NCBI GenBank assembly: GCA_963556495.2
Contig: OY747711.1
Coordinates: 39,559,914 to 39,623,913 of the forward strand
Direction: 5' to 3'
From: Valencia hispanica
Taxonomy: Eukaryota > Chordata > Actinopteri > Cyprinodontiformes > Valenciidae
Length of the DNA: 64,000 bases
Below are positions 1 through 11,340 of the stretch, piece after piece. Position numbers and translations under genes: made by a program. Every line of letters begins with the position of its first letter. Within the stretch, counting starts at the first letter, position 1. Under the pieces are notes generated by a model. That model saw only the letters and a program-made list of their open reading frames with translations. It was not told the DNA's origin and searched no databases.

Positions 1-848
1 CATATCAATGGAAAGTCTAGTGGAAGGGCAAAATGTGACAGGAGAAAATGCACCAGCAGAAGAGCTGACTGTGGGCTTCAGCGGATTATCAAACAGAGAA
101 GATTAATTAATCTGGCAGAGATCCAGAAAAAGTGGAATGAGGCGGGAGTCACAGCTTCAAAAACCACCACATTCAGACACATCCGGTAGATGGGCTACAA
201 CTCTCAGGTTCCTCGGGTCAAACCCCTTCTGAGCCTGAGCCAACGTAGGAAGTGTCTCAACTGGGCCAAGGAGAAGGACTGGGCTGTTGGCCAGTGGTCC
301 AAGGTCCTCTTTTCCGATAAAAGTAAAGTGTGCCTTTCATTCTGGAATCAAGGTCCAAGGGTTTGGAGGAAGACGGGTGAGGAACAGAACCCAAACTGCT
401 TGAGGTCCAGTGTGAAATATCCGCAGTCAGTCATGATTTGGGGTGCAATGTCTGGTGCAGGTGTTTGTAAACTCTGCTTTCTTGAATCCAATGTCACAAC
501 ATCAATCTACCAGGATGTTTTAGACGACTTCATCATTCCTTCTGCTGAGGATCTGTATGGAGATGCAGATTTAATCTTCCAACAGGACCTGGCCCCCTGC
601 CCATACCGCCAGCAGCACCAAAACCTGGTTCGATGCCAGGCCATCACAGTGCTTGACTGGCCAGCCAACTCGACCTAAACTCCATTGAAAATCTATGGGG
701 CACCAGACCCAAAAGCAAAGAAGAGCTGACAGCAAGCATTCAGGAAAGATGGGCTTCCATAACTCCCAGGCAATGCCACAGGCTGATTGCCTCCATGCCA
801 CAACGCATCGAGGCAGTGATTAAGGCAATGGGATTCCCTACGAAGTAA
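1..848 (+). pseudogene. Tc1-type transposase pseudogene, 5' truncated by window edge
   Basis: The product would be a DD34E cut-and-paste transposase. Frame 1 is open from the first base except for one TAG at 187-189. It covers the end of the N-terminal paired-like DNA-binding region (basic, Arg/Lys and Cys-rich, residues 1-40) and the catalytic core. The first catalytic Asp is in LFSDKSKV and the second in FQQDLAPC. A short frameshifting deletion near 670 shifts the third motif, LNSIENLW with its Glu, into the next frame, and translation then runs to the TAA at 846-848. The end of the coding region (ITPRQCHRLIASMPQRIEAV) is typical of vertebrate Tc1 transposases. With one stop and one frameshift the copy cannot encode an active enzyme. 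The family assignment is from motif recognition and is secure. Confidence 0.88.
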
Positions 849-1155
849 TGAAGATTGACATATCGTTTTGAAAGTACTGTATTTTAATTGATTTGATGTG
901 ATACTAATTTCTTTCTTTTTTTTCTACAAAAACTGAGAAGTAAATGGTGATTTCTTGACAGTATTCTATTTTTTTTGAATTCCTGATTTTGTGGGTTTTG
1001 TGAGCTGGAAGCCCAAATTATGTACAAATAAACGACTTGAAAGCGTTTAAGTTGTGGGCCCTGAATCTATAATCTATGGAAGTTTAACGTTTTGAATGGA
1101 ATTATGGAAATAAATAAAATTGTCCATGATATTCACATTTTTTGGAAAGGGTCTG
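1..1155 (+). mobile_element. Tc1/mariner-type DNA transposon, 5' end outside window
   Basis: The transposase remnant fills 1-848. It is followed by about 300 bp of A/T-rich 3' sequence that ends in a Tc1-like terminus near 1155, just before a TA dinucleotide (1156-1157), the Tc1 target. The left inverted repeat lies upstream of the window. A piece of the same transposase family recurs inverted at about 57.04-57.39 kb. The exact 3' end is an estimate, because no left end is available for comparison. Confidence 0.8.
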
Positions 1156-4100
1156 TATATTTGCCATTACAAAAAATCTTTAAAAAACAGATGTTGTGTC
1201 CATCTGCGTCTCTCCATTGATCTCACTACAGTTCCCCATAGAGCTGGAGCCAAAAATTACTTGTGCTCATTTCAAGCTTTCTCTCGGCCTATAACTAGTG
1301 GTAATTGTCTTTAGCAGCACCAGAACCTTCTGCACAAAGCTCTGAAACATGGTTTGCTTCTATGTTTTAATATGTGTGCAGCAGTAGTCACTTGTTCTGC
1401 CATGCAGATACAGCTTTACTCACACATCTGCGTCACAATCCGCTCAGCTGTTCACACCGCGGTGAAACACTGAGACAGAGCAGCTTCATTAATTTCAGCT
1501 ATAAAGAGAGTTCAGCAGCAGAACAAACAAAACAAAGGGGAAAAAGTCAGAAAGAAATAAAGACTTATAAGAGTTTCAATTATTTGGGTCAGACCTGCTG
1601 TGTTTAACCCTAAAGTTAGTTTAATTCAGGGTCATATTCAAAGTGAATATAGGTAATCATGCTTGAATGTTGACATAAGCCTAAATACTTCATCGAGGTC
1701 TGCGCTCTCCGAGTGCTTTTCTAGTTAAAACAAAAAAAAAAAAGCTAATCTCCCCCAATAAATGACTTTTGAATGCTAATCATGTTGCAAAGGTCAGTTG
1801 CCGTTTATGATTACCTTTTGATTACATCTATTATGATAAAAGAAATCTGATGTTATACTCTGTTTACAGATGTCCTAGTCAGGACAGAGAATGAGGAAAA
1901 GAGAGCAGCAGATAGAGAATCAGCATGCAACCTGAAACAAAACTAACTTTAGTACTTGTCAGTGAAAAGAAAAAATGAAAATAATTCATTATCCTGTCTT
2001 ACTAAATATCAATACTTATTTTTGCAATCTTGTTCACATTGTCATGTTTAAGTTAGAAAATAAATACATTTTGAAGTACATTTTGCTGCATTTGTTTTCA
2101 AACAAGGTGCTCAAGAAACTTTTAATAAAAATATTATTTTTTACTGCGTACGTTCCCCCAGATTCCTCTACAAGGGTGTGGGCTCAGCCCACAATGTTCC
2201 CAGGTCCAGGAAATGCCCCTGGGCCAAACCATTTCTGTGTTACGGGAGGGGGGTGAGAGGGGTTCCTCCCCTCTACTGCAAGAAGAAATGGGAAGAAAAT
2301 AATAATAAAAATATGTTTATGTAACTTAAAAATCAGGCCTACATTTTTCTCCAACCATGGGTCTGGGTCCACCCCCTGTCAGCAGCCATGCCCATTGGTA
2401 GACAATGGTTCTGTCCTTTCAGAGTTGATATTCTTTCAGGCTTCCATTTGACATTGAATTATGATTTTTTTTTTTGCTATTTGAAGGCTTGGCATGCAAT
2501 TAATTGTCGGTTGGAGGTGTGTCCGTGTGGACAAATAAATACTTATTAATCCCACCATACTCAGCCTTCATCTCCTCTGTAATTCTAAATGCTAAAGTTA
2601 GCCTTTTAACAATGACAAACAAATTGCTGTGATGGAAATTGTTGGTCTTTATTAACTTTTGAAACTAATAGAATGGTGCATCGTCCCCTCTTGACACCAC
2701 ATGTGGCTATAGTTGATTAATTCACATTTAGAGCTTCGTATGCAGTACCACACTTTGTGTGCATGTGTGTGCGTGTGCGTGTGTGTTCCCGATACTGTGA
2801 TTGTCTTTTTTATCACAGCATATAGAAAAAGTAAGAACATCTTATGTTTACAAACATTAAAAGATTATCTTAGTGTTTGATGTAGTTTCATATTTCTTTT
2901 AGAAGGTGGGATTAGTCTGGAGAAGAAGAAAGGGTTGGCATGGGGTCATTTATGGCGTTAAGATTTGGAAAGCCTGACCTCACAAAGATAGACATTCAAA
3001 TTTGTGAGTGTGGGTTTTCAGACTGACCGGAAACATTACTGAGACGTCCACTGTGATTAGCACTTGTGTAAATGTCAACCTTGTTTGTAGTGCCAATAAT
3101 GAACAAAGCTGGGCAGAGAAAGACATACAGAGCAGGGGAAGGTGAGGTCTGAAAAAGAGAAAAAGGTCTGAAAACAGAGAGAATATAATAGCATGGAAAA
3201 GATTAAACTACCAGCTGAAAGAAAGGCTGAAAATAAAGAGGAAAGAAGTGTTTTGCTATTATGACACCCGTCCAAACATTGGGCATGCATGACCATGTTT
3301 TAAAGGCTACTTAAGGTTAGCCAGTCCTCCCCCATGGTTCCTCTTCTGATTTAACCTGAACAAAGACAGTAAGGCTAGGTAATTTAATTGCATTTAGACA
3401 TCAGCAGATAGATGCATAGATGTCTTTTCACCTTTCTATTTTCAAATAAATGTTCAAGTTGTTTAGATGGAAGGCAATGTTGTCTTTTCTGTTTATTTCA
3501 CAAAGATTTGATTAGAGTTTTCATTTGTCCTGCTATTGTCTTGTTTAGTTTGTCTTATAGAACCATTCTCTATACATTTTTCACTTAATTTCCAAAAGAA
3601 ATGCCTAACGCATGTACAATAAAAGCAATTGAGGTGTCTGTAACTATGGCTGGTTATTTTATTACTGCATTCCTACTCTCATACCAGCTCAATTTTAACT
3701 GGTCTCCCCTCCACCTGCATTGCACCCATCCCTTCCCTTCCCCTATCTGATCTGATCTTTCTACTCTTTGCTCTGTTCATTTCAAATCCAAACTTTAATG
3801 TATTTTCTTCTTCCTTTTGGTCTAATCGGCAAGATGTAATCTGCAAGTGTCGGTTGGCTTTTTCTTCGGCTTTTGCCATTATAAGAAAGAATGCAAGTGA
3901 TTTTGGGCTGTTACTTGTGGATTTGGACTTGTGGAACAACACAGCAATTATTACTTCTTGTACTGAACTGTCTCTGTCATGCATCATGTTGACAAGTAGT
4001 TCTTTGTTATGCCGTTTATTGAGTTTTGCTACCAGCACACAGAAAATCCTAGCTTTCTCCACAGCGTCTCTTTAAAGCAGAAATTGTGTGAAAAAGTTTC

Positions 4101-4990
4101 TGCAAGGCATTGATTGGTGAATCATTCGTGTACTGCAGAGAAAAGATTACTGGGCAATTTGCCAGTTTGACTTGGTTTTATCACTGTAGCACTAAATTAC
4201 AACAGAAGAGACAGTAGAGAAAAAAACAAAACGTCCAGGACAAAAAAAAGCTCAAATTCACATTTAAAAAATACAGCCTCCTTATTTACACGACACAAAG
4301 TATAATTTATCTTATTATATCTCATTGATGTTTAAAGATGTTGATGTTTATAAGAATTTTAGAAGGAAAACAAAGAAACAATAGCTGTTTGAATTAAAAT
4401 AAGAAAAACATGATGGCCCCTAAAATCTTGATTACTCCTGGTGTGTTATCCTTACCTGTAGCTGATTTGATTTCATTTTGCCCTTAATCTACATTATTAT
4501 ACAAGGAGCAATGCTTTTAAATGTATATTATTGACCAAATCTATTTATAGTGGTGAGGTGTACTCTTGAATGCTCGGCCGTTTTTCTTACAGTTCCTTTA
4601 AGGGTTGTTTTGTTCTGCACTGCTGTTCTTAAAGGACCCCAGGGCTATTAAAAAGTAGACTGAGAGAAAGAAAAGGAGAAGATGAACAAGAGAGAAGCCT
4701 AGGGCTATTTTTTTTAGCACAACCCCTTACTATCCCCAAAAATAGTTCACTTATTTTAGACTGCCCCCAATACCAGAAGAATGGCTGCAGGTGTAAGGGA
4801 GACAGTTGCAGACTCGACTGTTCTTTCCTGAATAACAGCACAATGTGCAAGAAAGGAACAAAAATGACGTGTCACAGCCATTTCAAATAAAGATCAAATA
4901 ATAAAGTTCATGTCATACTCACTTAAAACAAGTATATAGAAGTTACAGTCATGATATCTATCATATTTAAATGGGCAAATAGTCAAGTTG
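1156..4990. other. A/T-rich non-coding stretch, no gene recognised
   Basis: No coding exon, RNA gene or complete transposon is recognisable. A short imperfect TG/CG dinucleotide run lies at about 2756-2786. Short homopolymer runs occur, for example at 1731-1743 and 2467-2475. The segment at 2155-2275 is richer in G/C than its surroundings but matches nothing I know. Reading frames here are short and their composition is not protein-like. Confidence 0.6.
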
Positions 4991-5009
4991 ATCGTGTGCA
5001 AGTGTGTGC

Positions 5010-5014
<5 letters not shown>

Positions 5015-5088
<74 letters not shown>
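5015..5088 (+). repeat. (TG)n microsatellite
   Basis: An almost perfect run of about 36 TG units, flanked by imperfect TG-rich sequence on both sides (4996-5014 and 5089-5130). The open frames across it (Cys-Val on one strand, His-Thr on the other) are products of the dinucleotide repeat and not genes. Confidence 0.97.
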
Positions 5089-5095
<7 letters not shown>

Positions 5096-5297
5096 ATGTC
5101 TGTCTGTATACATATGTGTGTGTCTAGAGAATGTTTATGTGGGTGTAGTGTCTTTATGTGCAAAAATGTGTCACCTGGAGGTGCAGAGCAGTGAAATGGT
5201 ACAACATTTATCACTCAAGAGCAGCAAAGGAAAGCTGCAGCAGTATCAGGCAGGCAGACACCAGGTACCTCTTACAGCAAAGAAGTATGCCTTTCAC

Positions 5298-5520
5298 CAG
5301 GAGTGCCCAATTCCGGTCCTCAAGGGCCGGTCTCCAGCCAGTTTTAGATGTGTCTTTGCTCAAACACAGCGGATTCAAATGGTCCAACTACCTCCTCAGC
5401 ATGTCCAAGTTCTGCAGAGGCCTGCTAATGAGCCATTATTTGATTCAGGTGTGCTGAACAAGGGAAATAACTAAAACATGCAGGAGACCGGCCCTTGAGG
5501 AGCGGAATTGGGCACCCCTG
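5298..5520. mobile_element. 223-bp hAT-like MITE with 8-bp target duplication
   Basis: The ends are inverted repeats: CAGGAGTGCCCAATTCCGG at the left and the complement of GGAATTGGGCACCCCTG at the right. Inside them a second inverted block reads GGTCCTCAAGGGCCGGTCT at the left and GACCGGCCCTTGAGG at the right. The flanking octamers are cctttcac (5290-5297) and cgttacac (5521-5528), 6/8 identical. This fits a decayed 8-bp hAT target duplication, as do the CAG...CTG termini. There is no coding capacity, so the element must have been moved in trans. The superfamily is inferred from duplication length and termini. Confidence 0.8.
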
Positions 5521-5528
5521 CGTTACAC

Positions 5529-5834
5529 TATGGTAGGTCGACATTGAAGGATGGGAGCAGCAGCTCCAAAAGAGGCAGATGGAGAGACGCAGGGCACCAA
5601 CCCCCACCAAATCCCATGTTCTCAAGTGCAGACCAAGCTCAAAACCCAATCACTCTGACCCCCAGGCACCCACACAAGCAGGGGCAGTCCTCGAATATTT
5701 GGCGCTCTAGGCAAGCTTTATTAGAGGCACCCCCTCATCCCCCCATCAAATCAAATCACCATTCAATCAAAGAGAACACAAAAAGACCCCATGTCCCAAG
5801 AGTTGTACAAATATTTAAACAATTCTAATGTAGT
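5529..5834. other. Non-coding flank of the chromovirus
   Basis: No gene is seen. The stretch 5683-5735 (ggcgctctaggc, then ggcaccccc) resembles the G/C-rich stretch on the far side of the retrotransposon (8175-8215, ggcaccctac, then gcctaggcag). The chromovirus may therefore have landed inside an older dispersed repeat. Confidence 0.4.
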
Positions 5835-6125
5835 TGTCAGAACCTCATCAGCCCCTACCTCTCACACCTGCTCCAAATTACTGCTCTTCATTCCACTGGA
5901 TGGGTCACCAGATAAACGATGGCTTCACCTACCTTATCACTGTTCTGTCATCTGGTACTCTAGTCCAGAACTCCTCCATCATCTTATCCAGTGCGTTCCA
6001 GAGTTCCTGTTTGCCAGACCGATCTCAAGTCCTCTCTGTCTCCCTGCTGGGCCATATTATGCAACTGAGTGTGTCCATCAATAAAAACCACAAAACTACC
6101 ATTGTGATCCTGATAGTTTGTGACA
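5835..6125 (+). repeat. 5' LTR of chromovirus fragment
   Basis: The 291-bp LTR starts TGTCA and ends TGACA. Its last ~65 bp recur at 8098-8162 (shared: gagtgtgt, caataaa-type signal, gtgatcctg, tagtttgtgaca). The AATAAA-like signal near 6080 is consistent with the R/U5 side. The start is inferred from the inverted TGTCA/TGACA ends and the flanking gtagt duplication. Confidence 0.75.
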
Positions 6126-6137
6126 GGATGACAGAAC
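5942..6137 (+). promoter_or_regulatory. Self-priming pair: LTR 11-mer and primer-binding site
   Basis: GTTCTGTCATC at 5942-5952, inside the LTR, is the exact reverse complement of GATGACAGAAC at 6127-6137, which begins one base after the LTR. Tf1/sushi retrotransposons prime minus-strand DNA from the folded 5' end of their own mRNA through an 11-nt duplex, not from a tRNA. No tRNA-like TGG primer site follows the LTR. If the mRNA begins at 5942, U3 is about 107 nt. The gag ATG (6128-6130) is inside the pairing segment. Confidence 0.75.
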
Positions 6138-6884
6138 CCACCAGGAACGCCTCAGTAGAGTTGGAAGCCCTGCGTGCAGAAGTTGTCTCCCTTCGGAGCA
6201 TGGTGGAACGGCTTCATTCCAAAGTGGAGTCCCTCCCGGAGGCTCATGTCAGGTTGGCCAGTCATGTTCAAGCTCATTCAGAGCTCCGATTCTGCCTGCC
6301 AGACAAATGAAACAGCGTGGATGGAAAGCCAGATGGCTTATTAGGATCTCTTGATTTGTTGTTCCAGTGTCAACCAACCACCAATGCCACTGCAACAATG
6401 ACCATGCTTAACTTGTGAGGGAGCTCCGTAAACCTTCGTCCCTTCTTCAAGCAACGTCGAGGCTGAGGTGCAGCTACTCCGTCTGCAGCAACACTAGGGC
6501 TCCGTCCACCAGTACGTCGTGGACTTCCGGACACTACTGGCTCAACTCAGGTGGGAGGATTGTACTTTGCACACGCTATTCCTCAAGGGTCTGGCTGATA
6601 ATGTCCGCGACGAAATGGTGGACAAAGAATCACCCAAAACCCTTGACGCTGCAATCCGGCTGGCTCTTAACATCAATCACCATGTGCTGAGTCGAGCCCT
6701 AATAGCTCCACGCCCCCCTCTGCCACGTCAGCACTTTCTTCCTCATTCCTTCGAGAACCGCTCTACCACCCTCTACCGGGATCCAACGCAGACTGATGAA
6801 CCAATGCAGCTGGGACACTGCTCTCAGGAGGAGACACAACAACGCTTCAGGAAGGGTCTCTGTGCATACTGCGGATCCTAAGAC
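6128..6884 (+). pseudogene. Chromovirus gag remnant
   Basis: Gag forms the particle core that packages the element's RNA. The ATG at 6128 starts MTEPTRNASVELEALRAEVV, followed by a coiled-coil-like segment. The TGA at 6308-6310 replaces the Trp of an LPDKWNG-type motif kept in the second copy. After further frame breaks, a block in another frame (6519-6884) contains LRWEDCTLHTLFLKGLADNV and ends at LCAYCGS, the first half of the zinc knuckle, before a stop. Matching segments in the 25.2-26.0 kb copy (MTEP start, DEMVGREAPKTLDAA, EEPMHLGH) confirm the identity. It cannot be translated as one protein. Confidence 0.82.
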
Positions 6885-6989
6885 CCCCGTCGGCTTCAAT
6901 GTCCCATCTGGCCAGGAAATGACCAGGGCAGGTAATTCTTGGGGGGACTTCACCTGGTTTAAATCATTCAGCACCATTAACTCTGCCCA

Positions 6990-8097
6990 TTCATCTCACC
7001 TATTCAAATTGGCCAGATTACACCTGTCAAGCTCTGCTCGACACCAGGGCAGCAGATAACTTCATCTCTTCACTGCTGGTCATGCTTGCTGGGCTCTGTT
7101 CTTTGAACAGTTCAATTTCCACATAGCATACAGACCAGGATCTAAGAACAAGAAGGCCAATGCTCTCTGGCGCCAGCACTATCCTACCAACCCTCCCTCT
7201 GAACCCAGCTCAATCATTGCTCCCTGTCGGATCCTGGCGACTCTCCAATGGCCAGTGGAGTACTCCATCCGCGCCGCCCTGCCCACTGATCCTGCTCCAT
7301 CTGAGACTCCACCCAACCACGTCTACATTTCTCTCAGTGCTCTTGGATGGCTCTTTGGTGGCCATCCATTGCCCGAGACGTGAAGGAGTTTGTCAGCACC
7401 TGTACAACCTGCGGCAGGTCCAAAGTCCCTCTCACAAAGACTCTTGCAGCCTCTCCCAATGCCATCCCATTCCGTCCATGGTCCCACAACGGCGTGGACT
7501 TCATAGCCGGTCTTCCCACAGCAGAGGACATGACCACAATTGCCACCTTCATGGATCACTCAAAGGCCTTTCACCTGGTCACCCTTGCCACCACAGGCCT
7601 CCTCCTCCAACACATCTTAGGTCTTCATGGCTTCCAACGTGATGTGGTCTCTGATCGACGACCACGGTTTGCTGCCAAATTTTGGAAAGCCTTCTGTCGG
7701 CTGATAGGCCCCTTTCGCAGCCAGTCTTCGCCCTTCCACCTGGTGACTAATGGGCAGATCGAGCACGCCAACCAGCTTCATCCCTTCCTGGTTCCTGGCC
7801 ATGCCACTTGCTCTGGGTTGAGCTCTCCATCAATCTACAGGTCTCCTCCTCTACCAACTTCTCGCCCTTTGAGACATGCTACGGGTATCAACCTCCCATC
7901 TTCAATCATCAGGAGGTTGAGGTGGAGGTTCCTTCAGCCCAACATTTTGTACGTCGCATCAAGGTGGCCTGGATCAATGCCAAGGCCTCCATCATCAGGG
8001 CGAACACTGAGTCCAAGAGGCAACAACAACGTAGACGTCGGCCATGTCCTGTATACCAACCCGGAGATGGCTATCCACAAAGCACCACAAACTCAAC
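6990..8097 (+). pseudogene. Chromovirus pol remnant: protease scrap, RNase H end, integrase
   Basis: At 7022-7078 the protease active-site region reads LLDTRAADNF, so the catalytic Asp-Thr-Gly has become Asp-Thr-Arg. The sequence then jumps, with no reverse transcriptase, to the end of the RNase H domain (FHIAYRPGSKNKKANAL, 7111-7165). The integrase follows in two frames. Part of the zinc-binding region (CTTCGRSK) is at about 7402-7425, the first catalytic Asp is in GVDFIAGLP (7492-7518), the second is in VVSDRRPRF, and a Glu is in NGQIEHANQ. The last part (7808-8097) holds the region after the catalytic core (FETCYGYQPP, then an Arg-rich stretch). Frameshifts near 7350 and 7800 and the missing polymerase make it inactive. 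Confidence 0.85.
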
Positions 8098-8162
8098 AGA
8101 GTTGAGTGTGTTCATTAATAAAGACCACAAAACTAATTTTGTGATCCTGGTAGTTTGTGACA

Positions 8163-9777
8163 GTAGGAGGGAGCATGTTGGCACCCTACTACAGGGGGCA
8201 GCCTAGGCAGCCGCTTATGTTGTCTGTAAGATGGACTATCACTACACACAAGCCCCCAGCACCAAGACCCCCCAGCATCAATGAGGATAGTCTCTTCCAG
8301 AGCCCCTAACCTGGCTGGATTCAGAACAATCAAGGGATAGAGGGCATAGTGCCATCCCACCTAGTGAGCCATCCCCAGAGATGTCAGGAGGAAAGTTATA
8401 CCCTCAAAAGCTCAGCTTATCCCCCAAAGCCCAATGCCATTCCAGAATGAAAGCTTTAGATCTTCAGCATGTAACACACCAAGCTGAGACGGACGAGTCT
8501 AAGTCCAACACCACATCAAGGGTGTTGGGATATCTCAGCATAACACTACAGTATTCCTTCTAAAAGTCAATTTTACAAAAAAATGCACATGTTTTTAGTT
8601 TGTTAGATTTCACATTTCATAAATTACAACATATACGTGACTAATAAACTAAGATTAGTGAAGACTTTTGTTGCACAGAGGAAATCCCTGACCCTGATTA
8701 TGTGGTGTATGCAGTTCCATAAAACAGAGAGTCATTAAACGTCTTTAATGGTGTTTATCTTTGTCTCAAGTTGTCTAGCCATAAAAGCTTGAATAAAATC
8801 TTGGTTTTCACGGTTTGCATTTAGATATGTTTAAATGGCCCATTTGAAGGTGCTGTCAGTCTAAAGTTTCAGCCTGCTGAGATGATCTTTTTATGTCTGG
8901 ACTTAAATATATAGTTGGCTGTCTGTTGAGCAGCTGCATGCCTTGGCAGCTTTTCTTCGAGGGTAAGACAAAGGAATGCGTGAGTACTGTGTGTGTGTGT
9001 GTGTGTGCGTGTTTGGTTTTGGGGTCTCAGCCAGTATTTAAGGACATGACACACACTAGGCATGTCTCTCCTCACAGCTGATGTTTGATACTCTGTCATT
9101 TCTCCTCTGTTACAGTTTCACGCTCTTGACATTTCAGACTAATCCAGCTCGGCAGACTGATCATTGCTGCCCTGCAGAAACCTCACAAGTCTGCAAAAAA
9201 CATTTCATAACGAACCAACTGATTTTTCTCATAGAACTCCAAGAATTGGCTTTTTTAACAGCTTAACTTGAACATTATAACACAGATGCTGCTCTGTCTT
9301 GTGAAAAATAGGTTGCACCTGTCTTGATCCAATCATCAAACTTGTTGATACCTAACTTGGCCCATGGAACACTAGGAAAATAAATGCACCGATAGGAGCT
9401 AATGATCATAAGCTTTCAGATGCTAAACCACTAACCACCAACATCACTGAGAGAACACACACACATTAAAAAAATAGAACGTAGGGCAAACTAAAAAAAA
9501 AAAGAAAAATCATTCTATGTTTCCAAGATTTTGTACAACTTGACCAAGTGAATTTGGCTGCCGCTGAGTTAGATTTATTTCAAGACATTGCCTTGTGTAA
9601 AAGCAGGCAACAAGCACCAACAGAGACTAGTTTTGGCAAATGTTGGGGGAGGTTTAAAAACACACCCATGTGTCAGCTATGCCAATAAATATCTGTCCCA
9701 TGCCTAACATTTTGATAGGTAGTGTAGTGTTGCAGAGGTTAGTACTATTAAGTCCCATCAAAGTTCTAGCTTGTAAC
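8163..9777. other. Non-coding; one short TG tract
   Basis: No gene or complete transposon is recognised. 8989-9012 is a short (TG)n run. 8170-8560 is relatively G/C-rich and may be an older repeat split by the chromovirus. Short A-runs occur at 9491-9506. Confidence 0.55.
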
Positions 9778-10417
9778 TGTCATGTTCCTGTCTAACGTCC
9801 GGACCCACATGCAGAACCACACTCGGACCACAGAACAAAGTTAAGATGTTTTTATTAAAGAAACGAAAATGATCAGCTGGAAACAGCGGGGACTGCTAGG
9901 CATCTGGATATGGAGAGATGAGGTTAGAGAAGGTCGTTGACAGATGGGAATTAACTGAATTCTTGAGAGCGGTGGTACTCACAGATCTGAGGCGATTTCC
10001 AATTCCAGGGGAGATAAGTGAGATCTGCTGAGCGGAGTCAGAGGCTGCTGAGGTCCGGTGGAAGGTGACAAGGAGGAGGCGGCGTGGCTGAGAGCGGGCA
10101 GGCAGGTGGAAAAATGGAGACTGGCTGGATCAAGAGACTCCTCAGTAAGAACCTGGGAAACACAAAGAGCGTAGGGGATCACTGGAGATCACTGGGAACA
10201 AGCTCGGGAGAAATACCTGGAGATCAGAGGCTTGGAGGTATCGGTAGGGCAACCATCAGGCGTTGAATGTTTGTCAGCCAGCTCCTTAAGAAGCCCAGGG
10301 ACACAAAAGGCCTGATTGAAAACAGGTGAGTGTAATCAGCCCGTGCAGCAGCTCTTCACCACAGATCCTCCCTGCGACAGATGACTCACAGCAGACACAC
10401 AAACACAGAACCTCACA
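9778..10417 (-). mobile_element. Solo LTR of an LTR retrotransposon
   Basis: A 640-bp block starts TGTCATGTT and ends CCTCACA, giving TG...CA ends. It is flanked by the identical pentamer GTAAC at 9773-9777 and 10418-10422. An AATAAA signal on the minus strand (9851-9856), about 75 bp from one end, gives the orientation. There is no internal coding region, so this is a solo LTR left by recombination between two LTRs. It does not resemble the LTRs of the chromoviruses or of the retrovirus in this window. Confidence 0.82.
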
Positions 10418-10422
10418 GTAAC

Positions 10423-11340
10423 CTTTACCTACTGTTTAGATGTTCTTCTTATGCAACCTTGAGTTCACTTTGTGTGTTTCTTTAACCCATAAAATGCAAG
10501 ACATGGGAAATGGTATTACTGGTTTTGTTACAGTTATAACATTTTCAAAAGCAGTTTTTAAAGCTATACTACGCAAGTAATAGCCTACTAATATAATAAG
10601 TTATAACAAGACTATTGACAACATTTTACTAGCTTTTGCAAACAATAATGTAATAATGGCCAATGATGTAGTCCTTGCCTATAACTATAACATTAAAAAT
10701 GTAATGATGCCAGTAACACAATAATTTGCAAAATATGTATTGAATGGTTTGAGTCAATACTATATTAATATTCTGCAAATAATCCAATTTTACAGAAATA
10801 AGATTGCACTTCTTGAATATAAGACGGGTGGGAATGGAAATATCCTTCATAATCCCACAGTGGTGAAATGCAGGTGTACCGACAGCAAGTTAAAGGTTAA
10901 TGGAAGCATACACATTCATACAAAGGTAAAACAATATTAAAACAGAGGAATGGGAAATAGGAAGAGACTGCAGTTTAAGGGCAAATTTACAACATAAGAA
11001 ATATAATACTGTACAGTTATTAAAAATGGCTTACTTAGATGAAAAGAAATGTGCAAATTGGTAGGGTAATAAAAAAGGGTACAAGATGTGCACGTATATT
11101 TGTGCTTAAGAAAAAACAACCTCATTTACAAATAAATGAAGAATAAAAAAAGTGCAACTAAGTGCAGGGATGTAAACATTTATTGAGTTTATCGGTAGCA
11201 GTGATGGTTAAAAATCCCTATCGCTGCTGAGAAGAATGATTTGTGATGACGTTCCTGTGTGCACTTAGGATGCAGGTCATAGGGCTGTCACAGTTTTTGT
11301 TGTTGATGTTTTTTTGCTGTGACATCTAAATGTATGATTT
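10423..11340. other. A/T-rich non-coding, nothing recognised
   Basis: Both strands were read; no domain, RNA gene or terminal repeat was seen. Confidence 0.55.

Larger units (their letters stand above)
5835..8162 (+). mobile_element. Ty3/Gypsy chromovirus (Tf1/sushi type), internally deleted
   Basis: The order is 5' LTR (5835-6125), self-priming site, gag remnant, protease scrap, end of RNase H, integrase, then a 65-bp remnant of the 3' LTR ending TGACA at 8162. The flanking pentamers gtagt (5830-5834) and gtagg (8163-8167) are a near-perfect 5-bp target duplication. Two deletions are visible. One near 7085-7100 removes the whole reverse transcriptase and most of RNase H. The other, near 8086-8098, removes the integrase C-terminus, any chromodomain and most of the 3' LTR. 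It is a distinct subfamily from the 21972-26349 copy: the gag starts are related but clearly diverged. Confidence 0.85.

Noticed and set aside
3679..4062. 127-codon minus-strand frame as a gene
   Set aside because: Low-complexity Lys/Glu composition, no known domain, no promoter or splice context.
5004..5474. Long plus-strand frame (156 codons) across the TG tract
   Set aside because: It is a product of the dinucleotide repeat (Cys-Val repeats) running into the MITE; no protein features.
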